Origin: Ornithobacterium rhinotracheale
GTDB lineage: Bacteria > Bacteroidota > Bacteroidia > Flavobacteriales > Weeksellaceae
NCBI RefSeq assembly: GCF_022832975.1
Contig: NZ_CP094846.1
Span: 930,001-994,000 of the forward strand
Length of the DNA stretch: 64,000 nucleotides
Direction: 5' to 3'
The notes under the pieces were generated by a model. That model did not search any database and was not told where the DNA came from. It saw nothing but the letters and a program-made list of their open reading frames with translations. Shown here in pieces: positions 8,918 through 18,240 of the stretch. The first letter of the stretch is position 1, and the number at the start of each line of letters is the position of its first letter. The translations under genes and the position numbers were made by a program.

Positions 8918-10606
8918 ATGGATTGGATTGTTGATTTATTCTCTAATCATGAGAGTATCGCATATACAGTACTTGTATATAGTATTGTAATAGCGTTGGG
9001 TGTTTTTTTAGGCAAAATCAAATTTTTTGGAATCTCATTTGGGATTGCCTTTGTGCTTTTTGCGGGAATCGCGATTTCGCATTTTGGATTTACTATAAAT
9101 CCAGAAATCTTGCACTTTGTTAAAGAATTTGGTTTAATTCTCTTTGTTTACACCATCGGGTTGCAAGTGGGACCGGGGTTCTTTGCATCCCTTGAGAAAG
9201 AAGGCTTAAAACTTAATTTTATTTCTGTAATTACGATAGTGACTTGTGTAATCACCGTAATTGCAATTTTTTATGTGACCAATGAAGACATTGTGGTGCT
9301 TACTGGGATTATGTCTGGTGCGGTGACCAATACGCCAGGTTTAGGGGCTGCACAACAAACCATTATGGATTTGACCAATGGAAATCCTGACAATAAAATT
9401 TCTACATTAGGTACGGCCTATGCAGTGAGTTACCCATTTGGAGTGTTGGGGATCATCATTGTGATGTTGATGTTTAAATCACTTTTAAGAGTAAATGTAG
9501 AAGCAGAATCTCGTTTAAATAAATGGAAAACGATTGCTAAAGCTGGCTCGTTCAGCCGTAGAGCGATTAAAGTTGTGAATCCGCAATTATTTGGGAAAAA
9601 AGTAGGCGATATTTATGAAGTTTTGGGGGATCATTTAGTGATTTCAAGACTTTCTCGAAATGGTAAAATCATTCGAGCCAATGCACAAACAGAATTAGAA
9701 GAAAACGATGTTTTGCTCATTGTAGCAGCGCCAGATGATTTTAGAAAAATTGAAAATTTCGTAGGAAAAGAAGATTTCGAAACCGATTTAGGCCTTGACA
9801 ATCCAGGAAATTCACCTATCGTGTCAAAACGAATCAGCGTGACTAAAAAAGCAGCATATGCTAAGAAAATGGGACAATCAGATATTTTCAACGCTTATCC
9901 AATTACCGTAACACGCTATATTCGTGCAGGTTTGGAGTTTATTGCAACTCCCTCTACCAAATTGCAGTTTGGTGATACCATAATCGTAATTGGGGAAGAA
10001 AAAGATATTGAGAAATTTGCCAAAGCAGTGGGTAACTCTAAAAAAGATATGAGTACTCCACACATTGCAGAATTGTTCTTCGGAATCATTTTGGGTGTGT
10101 TGTTAGGTAGTATCCCGTTCCATATTCCAGGTGTACCACTACCTGTAAAATTAGGATTGGCTGGTGGCCCTTTGGTTGTAGCGATTTTAATCAGCCGCTA
10201 TGGTGGTAAATTCTCTGTAACGCATTATGTTTCACAGAGTGCCAACTTGATGGTGCGTGAAATAGGAATCGTGCTATTCCTTGCCAGTGTGGGGCTTGGT
10301 GCAGGAGAAAACTTCGTAGAAACCATAGTAAATGGTGACGGATTGTATTGGATGCTGCTCGGTGTAATTATCACTTTGGTGCCACTTATCGTGACATCTT
10401 TTATATGCCGATCTGTGTATAAATTAAGTTATCCAGAAATATGTGGGGTTTTGGCTGGAGTTTCAACCGACCCGCCTGCACTCGCTTTTGCTAATCAATC
10501 TACAGGTTCAGAAGCACCTGCGGTGAGTTATGCAACGGTGTATCCGCTTACGACATTCTTGCGTATTATGGTTGCACAATTTTTAATTTTATTTTTCTAC
10601 ACTTAA
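8918..10606 (+). CDS. AspT/YidE-type transporter with two RCK_C domains
   Basis: A 562-residue membrane protein of the aspartate:alanine exchanger family. An N-terminal block of five to six helices (residues about 10-185) and a similar C-terminal block (about 385-562) flank two soluble TrkA-C/RCK_C domains (about 205-290 and 295-370; each ends with a DVLLIVAAPDDF- or DTIIVIGEEKDI-like strand). SGAVTNTPGLGAAQQTI and GVSTDPPALAFANQST are the paired family motifs in the two halves. The substrate is not known for most members. It is 12 bp upstream of the SLC13-like gene, so the two probably act together on dicarboxylates or amino acids. Confidence 0.88.
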   Translation: MDWIVDLFSNHESIAYTVLVYSIVIALGVFLGKIKFFGISFGIAFVLFAGIAISHFGFTINPEILHFVKEFGLILFVYTIGLQVGPGFFASLEKEGLKLNFISVITIVTCVITVIAIFYVTNEDIVVLTGIMSGAVTNTPGLGAAQQTIMDLTNGNPDNKISTLGTAYAVSYPFGVLGIIIVMLMFKSLLRVNVEAESRLNKWKTIAKAGSFSRRAIKVVNPQLFGKKVGDIYEVLGDHLVISRLSRNGKIIRANAQTELEENDVLLIVAAPDDFRKIENFVGKEDFETDLGLDNPGNSPIVSKRISVTKKAAYAKKMGQSDIFNAYPITVTRYIRAGLEFIATPSTKLQFGDTIIVIGEEKDIEKFAKAVGNSKKDMSTPHIAELFFGIILGVLLGSIPFHIPGVPLPVKLGLAGGPLVVAILISRYGGKFSVTHYVSQSANLMVREIGIVLFLASVGLGAGENFVETIVNGDGLYWMLLGVIITLVPLIVTSFICRSVYKLSYPEICGVLAGVSTDPPALAFANQSTGSEAPAVSYATVYPLTTFLRIMVAQFLILFFYT

Positions 10607-10618
10607 AGTTTATAGGGT

Positions 10619-12082
10619 ATGGATTCAAGAAGGGCAGCACAAATTTTATCAAAGAAAATGCAGCGTGTGATAGATGCACAGCGTAGGATAATCCTATTCC
10701 TTATCTGTATTATTTTTGCTTTTGGAGTTACATTCGCCATGGCGCATTATGAGGAAAGTTTAAACATGATTCAAATCTATGTAGTATTCATTCTCTTTTT
10801 AGCCATTTCACTCTGGGTAACAGAGGCGGTGCCTCCCTTTGCTGTGGGACTCCTCATCGTAGGATTACTAATATTTTTCATAGGAAACTCTGCCACCAAT
10901 ATCAAAGGGCAGGCAGACTATATAGATGTAAAAACCTTTGTGCAAACTTGGTCTAACTCTGTAATTTGGCTAATGCTCGGTGGTTTCTTTTTGGCTGAAG
11001 CACTTAAAATCACGGGGCTAGACAAAGATTTGTTCCGTTTGAGTATCTCTAGAGTGGGCAACAATCCCAAGCACATTATTCTAGGACTGATGATGGCAAC
11101 GGGAATTGCCTCCATGATTATGTCTAATACTGCCACCACTGCTATGATGATAGCCTCCATCATGCCATTTATCGATGTGGTGGGCTACCAAAACCGAGTG
11201 AGCAAAGCTTTGTTGATTGGGATTCCAGCGTCTGCTGCCATTGGTGGAGTAGGGACAATCATTGGGTCGCCACCCAATGCCATTGCCGTAGACGCCATTA
11301 ATAACTTGGCGAGGGATCATGGCGATCTTCATTACATTTCTTTCCTCGATTGGATGATTTATGGCGTGCCCATCGCCCTTATTTTGATGGTAGTTTTCTG
11401 GTTTATTTTAATTAAAGTCTACAAGATCAAAAATACGCCTATCGAAATCGACTTTTTGCACAAAAAAGGCTTAGAAAGTCAAATGGAAAGGTTTAATAAG
11501 CGCATGGTCATAGGTGTTTTGGTTGTCACCGTATTGCTTTGGCTTACCAGTAGCATTCACGGAATTCCGTCTGCGGCAATTTCTGGGATTCCAATTATCG
11601 TTTTGCCTATGCTTGGAATAATCACAGGCGTGGGCGTAAGAAAATTACCTTGGGATACATTGATGCTCGTAGCGGGTGGTTTGTCGCTCGGGATAGCGAT
11701 TCAACAAAGTGGACTGGCAGATTTCTTTGTATCAAAAATTAGCAATTATGAATTTTACGATGTAGTGTTTTTGATTATTTTCGCGGTAGCTACTGTGGTG
11801 TTTTCCAACATTATGAGCAACACAGCAACGGCAACGATTTTAATCCCCGTGGCAACTATTCTACCAGGTGTAAACCCAATAGAAGCCGCTGTTGTTATTG
11901 GGCTTTCGGCTTCGTTTGCCTTATTTTTACCCGTTTCTACACCACCAAATGCGATTGCATTTAGTACGGGATATTTAAAACAATCCGATTTTAAATTAGG
12001 TGGATTCTGGATAGGATTATTAGGACCTACACTCACAATTCTTTGGGTATTGCTACTTTCTTATTTAGGATTTATGTCCTAA
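10619..12082 (+). CDS. SLC13/DASS-family anion symporter
   Basis: A 487-residue divalent anion:Na+ symporter homologue with about eleven membrane segments. The inverted repeats each carry a hairpin motif: MSNTATTAMMIASIMPF (about residue 165) and MSNTATATILIPVATILPG (about residue 400), the SNT ligand motifs for Na+ and carboxylate. PPFAVGLLIV and STPPNAIAF are also typical. The probable substrate is a C4-dicarboxylate or similar anion. Cotranscribed with the AspT-like gene. Confidence 0.9.
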   Translation: MDSRRAAQILSKKMQRVIDAQRRIILFLICIIFAFGVTFAMAHYEESLNMIQIYVVFILFLAISLWVTEAVPPFAVGLLIVGLLIFFIGNSATNIKGQADYIDVKTFVQTWSNSVIWLMLGGFFLAEALKITGLDKDLFRLSISRVGNNPKHIILGLMMATGIASMIMSNTATTAMMIASIMPFIDVVGYQNRVSKALLIGIPASAAIGGVGTIIGSPPNAIAVDAINNLARDHGDLHYISFLDWMIYGVPIALILMVVFWFILIKVYKIKNTPIEIDFLHKKGLESQMERFNKRMVIGVLVVTVLLWLTSSIHGIPSAAISGIPIIVLPMLGIITGVGVRKLPWDTLMLVAGGLSLGIAIQQSGLADFFVSKISNYEFYDVVFLIIFAVATVVFSNIMSNTATATILIPVATILPGVNPIEAAVVIGLSASFALFLPVSTPPNAIAFSTGYLKQSDFKLGGFWIGLLGPTLTILWVLLLSYLGFMS

Positions 12083-12107
12083 TTGATTTGAAACAGAATA
12101 AATTAAA

Positions 12108-12138
12108 AATCCCGAATCGTTGAAATTCGGGATTTTTT
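12108..12138. terminator. Terminator between SLC13-like gene and LOG gene
   Basis: AATCCCGAAT (12108-12117) pairs with ATTCGGGATT (12125-12134), with T on the + side and A before the stem, so it may work in both directions. Confidence 0.85.
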
Positions 12139-12146
12139 GCGTTTTT

Positions 12147-13298
12147 TTATGCCACGGGAATTGGTGGATTTTTCTTGATGAAATCAACAATGAGTTCGGG
12201 TTCATCGGTAAGGTAGAGCAATTTCTTGTACTCTTGTCCTATGGCCAATTGGTGCAACACCGAATATAAAGAAGAATCTTCCACATATCTTTTTTTGCCC
12301 AAGAAAATCATCGGGCTATAGTAGCCAAAGGTTCCGTAATGGTTCTGTGCTGCTTCTTGGAAAATTTCTTGTGTAGTCCCCGCACTTCCTGGCGCGAAAA
12401 TCACACCATACAAGCTGATGGCGAGCAAGACATCTTCCCTAATAGAGTTGGAGAAATATTTTGCAATATGTGTAGCAAAAACATTGGTAGGCTCGTGTCC
12501 ATAAAACCAAGTTGGAATTGCTAGATTCTCCGTAGTACTTGGGTATTTAGCCAAAACTTTTTGAGCTTGGGTTACATAATTTTTAGCCAAGAAATCTTTA
12601 CAATCTTCTGGATTCATTTTGCCAAAATCCAAATCACTTAAAATTTCAATAGCATCATTTAATTCATCATTAGTTTTATTAGCCATGTAAGCGCCTAAAT
12701 TGGCAGCTTCCATCACACCAGGTCCACCGCCCGAAACGATATAGTAACCCTCCTCTGCAAGTAATTTCGCAGTTTGAGCTGCTTTGACATAGAATTCTGA
12801 ACCTCTTCGCGTAGAGTGGCCACCCATGAAGCCAATAGCTTTGCGATCCGTCATTCCCAAATCATTGTAACCTAAAAGCTCACGAATCGATTCATCGATA
12901 TTAAAATCATGTAATCGCTGAGCCATTGCAATGTGAAAGCCAGGATTGTATTTGTTTAAACTAAAATGTTTATAAATCTGTAAATCAGTGGAATGGTCGT
13001 GTACAGGATCATATCCTTCAAGCAATTCTTCGTGCGTGTAAAGCGTTTTTCGGTTGGGGTTAAATGGTAAATTATCGAATTTTGGATAAATAAAAGCGCC
13101 CATTTGCATCAACAAAAAAGCATCTTCTTGCTTAAATTCGCAATTGATAAAAACGGTATTATCCAATTCAAAAGATTCCCAATCAATATTTTCTTTACTA
13201 AAATCTAAATTCTGGATGACTAGATCCTTCAAACTTTTATCGGTATTTGTGTATTTTTTCCAATAATCTAAAGTCCTAATAAGTTTTCCTCTTTTCAT
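12147..13298 (-). CDS. LOG-family putative nucleotide 5'-monophosphate nucleosidase
   Basis: A 383-residue protein. Its C-terminal two thirds form a LOG Rossmann domain: GGHSTRRGSEFY, VSGGGPGVMEAANLGAYMA (GGGPGxMEA) and the catalytic motif APGSAGTTQEIFQEA (PGGxGTxxE variant with Ser for the second Gly). LOG enzymes hydrolyse nucleoside monophosphates to base and ribose 5-phosphate. The N-terminal 120 residues are an extra domain, as in PpnN, though the total is shorter than E. coli PpnN (454). Monocistronic. Confidence 0.8.
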   Translation of the reverse strand: MKRGKLIRTLDYWKKYTNTDKSLKDLVIQNLDFSKENIDWESFELDNTVFINCEFKQEDAFLLMQMGAFIYPKFDNLPFNPNRKTLYTHEELLEGYDPVHDHSTDLQIYKHFSLNKYNPGFHIAMAQRLHDFNIDESIRELLGYNDLGMTDRKAIGFMGGHSTRRGSEFYVKAAQTAKLLAEEGYYIVSGGGPGVMEAANLGAYMANKTNDELNDAIEILSDLDFGKMNPEDCKDFLAKNYVTQAQKVLAKYPSTTENLAIPTWFYGHEPTNVFATHIAKYFSNSIREDVLLAISLYGVIFAPGSAGTTQEIFQEAAQNHYGTFGYYSPMIFLGKKRYVEDSSLYSVLHQLAIGQEYKKLLYLTDEPELIVDFIKKNPPIPVA

Positions 13299-13360
13299 AG
13301 CGCCAAAATTACATAAAAAAATGGCTTAAAATCAATTTTTCACCTTATAAATAATCCTTG

Positions 13361-13368
13361 TATATTTG
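13361..13368 (+). promoter_or_regulatory. -7 box of the dehydrogenase gene
   Basis: TATATTTG, a perfect TAnnTTTG box, 19 bp before the ATG at 13388. It overlaps a longer reading frame, which supports the shorter start. Confidence 0.6.
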
Positions 13369-13387
13369 TATTAAATATTTTTTAGAA

Positions 13388-14323
13388 ATGAAAGTTTTAG
13401 CCTTAGATACCAATCATCCCATTTTAATCGAAAAATTAAAAAAAGCAGGTTTTTCCGTTGACGAAGATTACACTTCGACCAAAAACGAAGTAGAGCAGAA
13501 AATCGCAGATTACGACGGAATGATTATCCGAAGCCGTTTCCCGATTGACGAAACTTTTTTAAGCAAGGCTAAAAATCTGAAATTTATTGGCAGAGTAGGA
13601 GCAGGGCTGGAGAACATAGATTTGGAATTTGCTGAAAGCCGTGGCATCGTTTGTTTTAATGCGCCTGAAGGCAATCGTGATGCGGTGGCAGAGCAGGCGA
13701 TGGGCATGTTGCTTAGCATTATGAATCGTTTTTGGATAGCCAATCGCGAAGTGAGCCAAGGCATCTGGAAACGAGAAGAAAACCGTGGCGAGGAAATCAA
13801 AGGAAAAGTTGTGGCACTCATCGGCTATGGTAACATGGGGAAAGCTTTTGCCCAAAGGCTCAAGGGATTTGGTTGCGAAGTGATATTTTATGATATCAAA
13901 GACGGGCTCAGCGATGAAAATGCTCGCCAAACCTCGATGGATGAGGTGTTTGAACGAGCAGATATTTTAAGCCTGCATATTCCGCAAACGCCCGAAACGC
14001 TGGGTTTGGTAAATGATGCGTATCTTCAAAAATTCCATAAAAATATATATTTTATCAACACGGCTCGTGGCAAATCCGTAGTTACAAAGGACTTGGTGAA
14101 ACACCTTAAAACGGGAAAAGTGAAAGCCGCTGCACTTGATGTGCTAGAGCAAGAAAAAGCATCTTTTGAGTCTTTATTGCAAAGCGAAATTCCAGAAGAA
14201 TTAAATTATTTAATTCAAGCTGAAAATGTGTTGCTCACGCCACACATCGCGGGTTGGACTCTTGAAAGTAAAGTGAAGCTTGCAGAAGTCATTGCCGATA
14301 AAATTATTGAAGCATTTGGCTAA
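13388..14323 (+). CDS. D-2-hydroxyacid dehydrogenase (phosphoglycerate dehydrogenase-like)
   Basis: A 311-residue NAD-dependent D-isomer-specific dehydrogenase. The nucleotide motif is VVALIGYGNMGKAFAQRLKGFG (about residues 144-165). The catalytic triad is Arg in NTARGKSVV, Glu in the LDVLEQE region and His in LLTPHIAGWT. Similar to SerA but without the ACT domain. No serine-pathway neighbour is present, so the exact substrate is open. Start at 13388 because the upstream alternative sits on the promoter. Confidence 0.85.
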   Translation: MKVLALDTNHPILIEKLKKAGFSVDEDYTSTKNEVEQKIADYDGMIIRSRFPIDETFLSKAKNLKFIGRVGAGLENIDLEFAESRGIVCFNAPEGNRDAVAEQAMGMLLSIMNRFWIANREVSQGIWKREENRGEEIKGKVVALIGYGNMGKAFAQRLKGFGCEVIFYDIKDGLSDENARQTSMDEVFERADILSLHIPQTPETLGLVNDAYLQKFHKNIYFINTARGKSVVTKDLVKHLKTGKVKAAALDVLEQEKASFESLLQSEIPEELNYLIQAENVLLTPHIAGWTLESKVKLAEVIADKIIEAFG

Positions 14324-14324
14324 A

Positions 14325-14930
14325 TTATAAATTATCTTCGTACGGCACTCGGTGCGTGATAGAACGCCCTAGCGTGAGCTCGTCGGCATACTCGAGCTCG
14401 TCGCCCACACCGATTCCGCGTGCAATGGTAGAAAGTTTTACATCGCTGTTTTTTAGTAATTTATATAGGTAGAAAACCGTGGTGTCGCCCTCCATGGTGC
14501 TACTCATGGCAAAAATGATTTCTTTGGCATTTTTGGCGCGTTCGAGTAGGGGAACGATGTTTAATTTTTCGGGACCTATGCCTTCCATGGGAGAAATCTT
14601 TCCGCCCAAAACATGATAAACGCCACGATATTGTCCCGTGTTTTCAATCGCCATCACATCACGGATGTCTTCTACAACGCAAATGATGTCTTGCTCACGC
14701 AATTGATTTTCACAGATTTCGCAAATATCGTTGTCGCACAGTGCATAGCATTGTTTGCAATATTGAATTTCGTCTACCAATTTCGTCATCGATTGTGCCA
14801 AAACATGTGTTTGGCTTTTGGGGCGTTGCAACATATGCAGGGCCAAACGCAAAGCTGTCCGCTTTCCAATTCCAGGTAATTGCGAGATTTCTTCTACCGC
14901 TTGTTCCAATATTTTACTCGGATAATGCAT
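14325..14930 (-). CDS. recR: Recombination mediator RecR
   Basis: A 201-residue RecF-pathway protein that helps load RecA at gaps. The order is helix-hairpin-helix ([17 protein letters not shown]), a C4 zinc finger ([16 protein letters not shown]), a Toprim domain ([14 protein letters not shown], then [19 protein letters not shown]) and the C-terminal Walker-like [21 protein letters not shown]. Full length. Its stop is 1 bp from the convergent dehydrogenase stop. Confidence 0.96.
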   Translation of the reverse strand: MHYPSKILEQAVEEISQLPGIGKRTALRLALHMLQRPKSQTHVLAQSMTKLVDEIQYCKQCYALCDNDICEICENQLREQDIICVVEDIRDVMAIENTGQYRGVYHVLGGKISPMEGIGPEKLNIVPLLERAKNAKEIIFAMSSTMEGDTTVFYLYKLLKNSDVKLSTIARGIGVGDELEYADELTLGRSITHRVPYEDNL

Positions 14931-15020
14931 AGGTGCGCAAAGGTATAAATAAAAGATTTTGTGCTAAAGAAAGTTTCATTTAATTTTTTTATTTTTACAC
15001 GGAATTAAAAATTAGAACTT

Positions 15021-16487
15021 ATGCTCACGCCTTGGCTTACGGCTGCATTGATTGCAGGATATTTTTGTGTATTGTTGTTAATCAGTTATTTAACTTCACG
15101 AAAATCCACCAATGAAACCTTTTTTACAGGAAATCATCAGTCGCCATGGTTTGTGGTTGCCTACGGAATGATTGGCGCGGCACTTTCGGCGGTAACTTTT
15201 GTTTCCATTCCAGGGGGCGTGGTGAATAATGCGTTCTATCTTTCACAATTTTTCTTAGGAAATTTAGTCGGTTATTTGTTCATCACATTTGTGTTGATCC
15301 CGATTTATTATCAATTAAGGCTGGTGTCTATTTATAGCTATTTGCACAATCGGTTTGGGTGGTTTAGTTATAAAACAGGCTCCTTTTTCTTTTTGCTTTC
15401 ACAATCGTTTGGAGCTGGATTGCGACTACTTTTAGCTATCAAAATCTTGCAAGTTTTATTCGGCTTGGGCAATGAGCACGCTTGGTGGCTTGGGCTTTTA
15501 TTTTTGGTTTTGATTTTTCTTTATACTTTTAAGGCTGGGATTAAAACCATTGTTTGGACGGATTTATTGCAGACTACTTTTCTGATTTTAGCTGCGTTAA
15601 GCATCGTTTTTGTGATTTTTTCTAAATTACAAATGGGCTTGGGTGAAATGATTGCTATGGGCGAAGAAAAAGGCTACTGGAGATGGCTTAATACCGATGT
15701 GAATAGTGGCTCCTATTTCTGGAAACAGTTTCTTTCTGGGATTTTGATTGCCATGGCGATGAATGGACTCGACCAAAACATTATGCAAAAAAGCCTGACT
15801 TGCAAAAACATGTGCGAAGCACAGAAAAATACAATTGTTTTTAGTTTTTCGGTGGCGGTGGTGCAATGTTTATTTTTGTTTTTGGGAATGATGCTTTATT
15901 TATACGCGGATGTGTACCAAATCGAGCTGCCTACCAAAATGGTGAATGGCGTATCTCAAATTGCAACCGACAAAGTTTTGCCTTTTTTGACGCTTAATCA
16001 CTTTGGCTTATTGGCAGGTGTGATGTTTGTTTTGGGAACAGCCGCTGCAGCGTTTTCGAGCGTGGATTCTGCGCTCACTGCGCTTACTACTTCGTTTTGC
16101 TATGATTTTTTAGGCATCGAAAAAAAGAAAAATCCGATACAATTAAAGACCATTACGCATATAGGATTCAGTGTGGTGATGCTCGGTTTAATTTTGATTT
16201 TTCAAAACTCTGGGAGCGATGTGTTTAGCCTAATTTTTAGTTTGGCAGGCTATACCTATTCGCCTCTTTTGGGATTGTTTTTGTTGGGGATTTTCACTTC
16301 GTTTAAACCCAATGATAAAATCGTCCCAGTTGCCTGTATTTCAACTCCGATTTTGGCATATTTTTTAAATCAATTCTTATTGAAAAATTACGATTTCAAT
16401 ATGGGATTTTTGACCATTCTCACGGGGGCTATCATCTGTGTTGTATTGTTGTATTTGCTAAACGCTGTGAGTAAATTATCCAAATAA
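15021..16487 (+). CDS. Sodium:solute symporter (SSS family)
   Basis: A 488-residue membrane protein with about thirteen helices and the LeuT-type SSS fold. Motifs seen: GMIGAALSAVTFVSIPGGV (the family's S/T-rich TM), FGAGLRLLLAIK, IKTIVWTDLLQTTFLILA, and GTAAAAFSSVDSALTALTTSF, whose Ser/Thr residues form the Na2 site. The substrate is unknown. Monocistronic, converging on the GNAT-nitrilase gene. Confidence 0.9.
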   Translation: MLTPWLTAALIAGYFCVLLLISYLTSRKSTNETFFTGNHQSPWFVVAYGMIGAALSAVTFVSIPGGVVNNAFYLSQFFLGNLVGYLFITFVLIPIYYQLRLVSIYSYLHNRFGWFSYKTGSFFFLLSQSFGAGLRLLLAIKILQVLFGLGNEHAWWLGLLFLVLIFLYTFKAGIKTIVWTDLLQTTFLILAALSIVFVIFSKLQMGLGEMIAMGEEKGYWRWLNTDVNSGSYFWKQFLSGILIAMAMNGLDQNIMQKSLTCKNMCEAQKNTIVFSFSVAVVQCLFLFLGMMLYLYADVYQIELPTKMVNGVSQIATDKVLPFLTLNHFGLLAGVMFVLGTAAAAFSSVDSALTALTTSFCYDFLGIEKKKNPIQLKTITHIGFSVVMLGLILIFQNSGSDVFSLIFSLAGYTYSPLLGLFLLGIFTSFKPNDKIVPVACISTPILAYFLNQFLLKNYDFNMGFLTILTGAIICVVLLYLLNAVSKLSK

Positions 16488-16488
16488 A

Positions 16489-16525
16489 AAAAAAGATTCA
16501 GCATTTGTTTCAATACTAAATCTTT
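16489..16525. terminator. Possible weak bidirectional terminator
   Basis: An A-rich AAAAGATT arm and AATCTTTT arm flank about 20 nt between convergent genes. The stem is AT-only, so strength is doubtful. Confidence 0.35.
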
Positions 16526-16554
16526 TGTGTGATTAAAATTAAAAATATTCGGAA

Positions 16555-18096
16555 TTAAGATTTTCTTCTTAAGATATATAAATCTTTTCTTCTGTCTTTT
16601 AAGTTTTTCACGCTACCTTGCTCGTGCAATTCAAGCAATAAATCCAAATTGACATCTACCACGAGAATCATCTCTGTGTTTGGTGTAGCGGCAGCTTTTA
16701 CACCATCGGCAGGAAAGGCAAAATCACATGGCGTAAACACCATAGATTGCGAATATTGAATGTCCATGTTATGCACTTTTGGTAAGTTTCCTACACTTCC
16801 CGCAATAGCGACATAGCATTCGTTTTCGATGGCGCGGGCTTGCGCACAATGTCTTACACGAGAATATCCGTTTTGCGTATCGGTTAAGAAAGGCACAAAA
16901 AGAATATTCATTCCGTCGTCGGCAAGTAGGCGGCTTAATTCAGGAAATTCAGAATCATAACAAATCAAAATTCCGATTTTACCACAATCTGTGTCAAAGG
17001 CTTTGAGCTGCGTTCCGCCCACAAGTCCCCAAGCTTTTTCCTCGTCTGGCGTAACATGCAGTTTTTCGTAACGCTCCACCGAGCCATCTCTGCGGCACAG
17101 ATACCCGATGTTATAAAGCTCGTCTTCCACGATTTCGGGCATACTTCCCGTGATGATATTGATGTTGTAATTTACCGCCAATTCCGAGAATCTCTCGCGC
17201 ACTTGCGGTGTATATTTAGCTAAAGAACGAATCGCTTCTGCCTCGCTCAAATGGTTGAATTCAGCCATCAATGGCGCGTTGAAATATTCTGGAAATAGTG
17301 CAAAATCACTTCGGTAGCCCGAAAGCGTATTGATGAAGTATTCGGCTTGTTCCATTACTTCTTCAAAGTTTTTGTATGGGCGCATTTGCCATTGTACCAA
17401 GCCTAAACGCACCACCGTTTTGTCCAATTGAGGGCTAGCTTCATCTTTATCTTTGCCTTCGTAATAAATGTTATCCCATTCCATTAAAATGGCATTTTTT
17501 ACCGAAAGTTTATCATCAGGAAGGTAGTTTCTCAAAATACGAGTAGGTCTGAAATCGTTGGCCATTTGGAACGAAAGTACAGGGTCGTGAATCTCCTTGT
17601 GGCTCACTTTTTCGATGTATTCCTTTGGCGTCATTTCCTCAGAAAATTTGTGGTATCCTGGCATTCTTCCCCCAAAGGCAATTCCCTTTAAATTCAATTT
17701 TTCGCATAATTCTTGGCGGTATTCGTATAATCTTCGCCCGAGTTTCATACCTCTAAATTTCGGATGCACAAAAATCTCGATTCCGTATAAAACATTTCCA
17801 TCTGGATCATGTGTAGAAAAGGTTTCGTTGCCCGTAATCGAATTGAAGGTGTGGTGTTTATCCACTTTTTTATCTGGAACAATAAGGCATAGTGCTACTC
17901 CAGCTATTTCATTGTTTACTTTAAGTGCTACCTGCCCTTCAGGGAAAATTTTAATTAATTTTTTTATCTGTTTTTTTTCCCAAACTAGGTGAGGCATGCT
18001 TTGGTAGGATTCCTGCATGGCATTTAATAATTGAGGGTAGTCCTCCACCGTTAAATAATGTAATTCAATATTCTCTACTATATTGTCGTTTTTCAT
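16555..18096 (-). CDS. Bifunctional GNAT acetyltransferase / nitrilase-superfamily amidase
   Basis: A 513-residue fusion. Residues about 10-160 are a GNAT domain (VHPKFRGMKLGRRLYEYRQELCE is the acetyl-CoA motif). Residues about 228-505 are a carbon-nitrogen hydrolase with the Glu-Lys-Cys triad: Glu in FALFPEYF, Lys in YEKLHVTPDEE, Cys in GILICYDSEFPE. This architecture is widespread, and its physiological substrate is not known to me. Monocistronic, divergent from the imelysin operon. Confidence 0.9.
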   Translation of the reverse strand: MKNDNIVENIELHYLTVEDYPQLLNAMQESYQSMPHLVWEKKQIKKLIKIFPEGQVALKVNNEIAGVALCLIVPDKKVDKHHTFNSITGNETFSTHDPDGNVLYGIEIFVHPKFRGMKLGRRLYEYRQELCEKLNLKGIAFGGRMPGYHKFSEEMTPKEYIEKVSHKEIHDPVLSFQMANDFRPTRILRNYLPDDKLSVKNAILMEWDNIYYEGKDKDEASPQLDKTVVRLGLVQWQMRPYKNFEEVMEQAEYFINTLSGYRSDFALFPEYFNAPLMAEFNHLSEAEAIRSLAKYTPQVRERFSELAVNYNINIITGSMPEIVEDELYNIGYLCRRDGSVERYEKLHVTPDEEKAWGLVGGTQLKAFDTDCGKIGILICYDSEFPELSRLLADDGMNILFVPFLTDTQNGYSRVRHCAQARAIENECYVAIAGSVGNLPKVHNMDIQYSQSMVFTPCDFAFPADGVKAAATPNTEMILVVDVNLDLLLELHEQGSVKNLKDRRKDLYILRRKS

Positions 18097-18210
18097 GGTT
18101 TGTATTTAAAAAGTGGTGCAAAGATACATAATTATAAAAAAAGCCCATGAAATTGAGAGATATAGCATTTGAATTTTATAGGTTTTAATTGTTGTGTAAT
18201 AAAAATTATT

Positions 18211-18218
18211 TATATTTG
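18211..18218 (+). promoter_or_regulatory. Promoter -7 box of the imelysin operon
   Basis: TATATTTG, a perfect TAnnTTTG box 22 bp before the imelysin start. No Fur-like palindrome is obvious to my eye. Confidence 0.6.
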
Positions 18219-18240
18219 TATTCAATCTAAATAAATATAG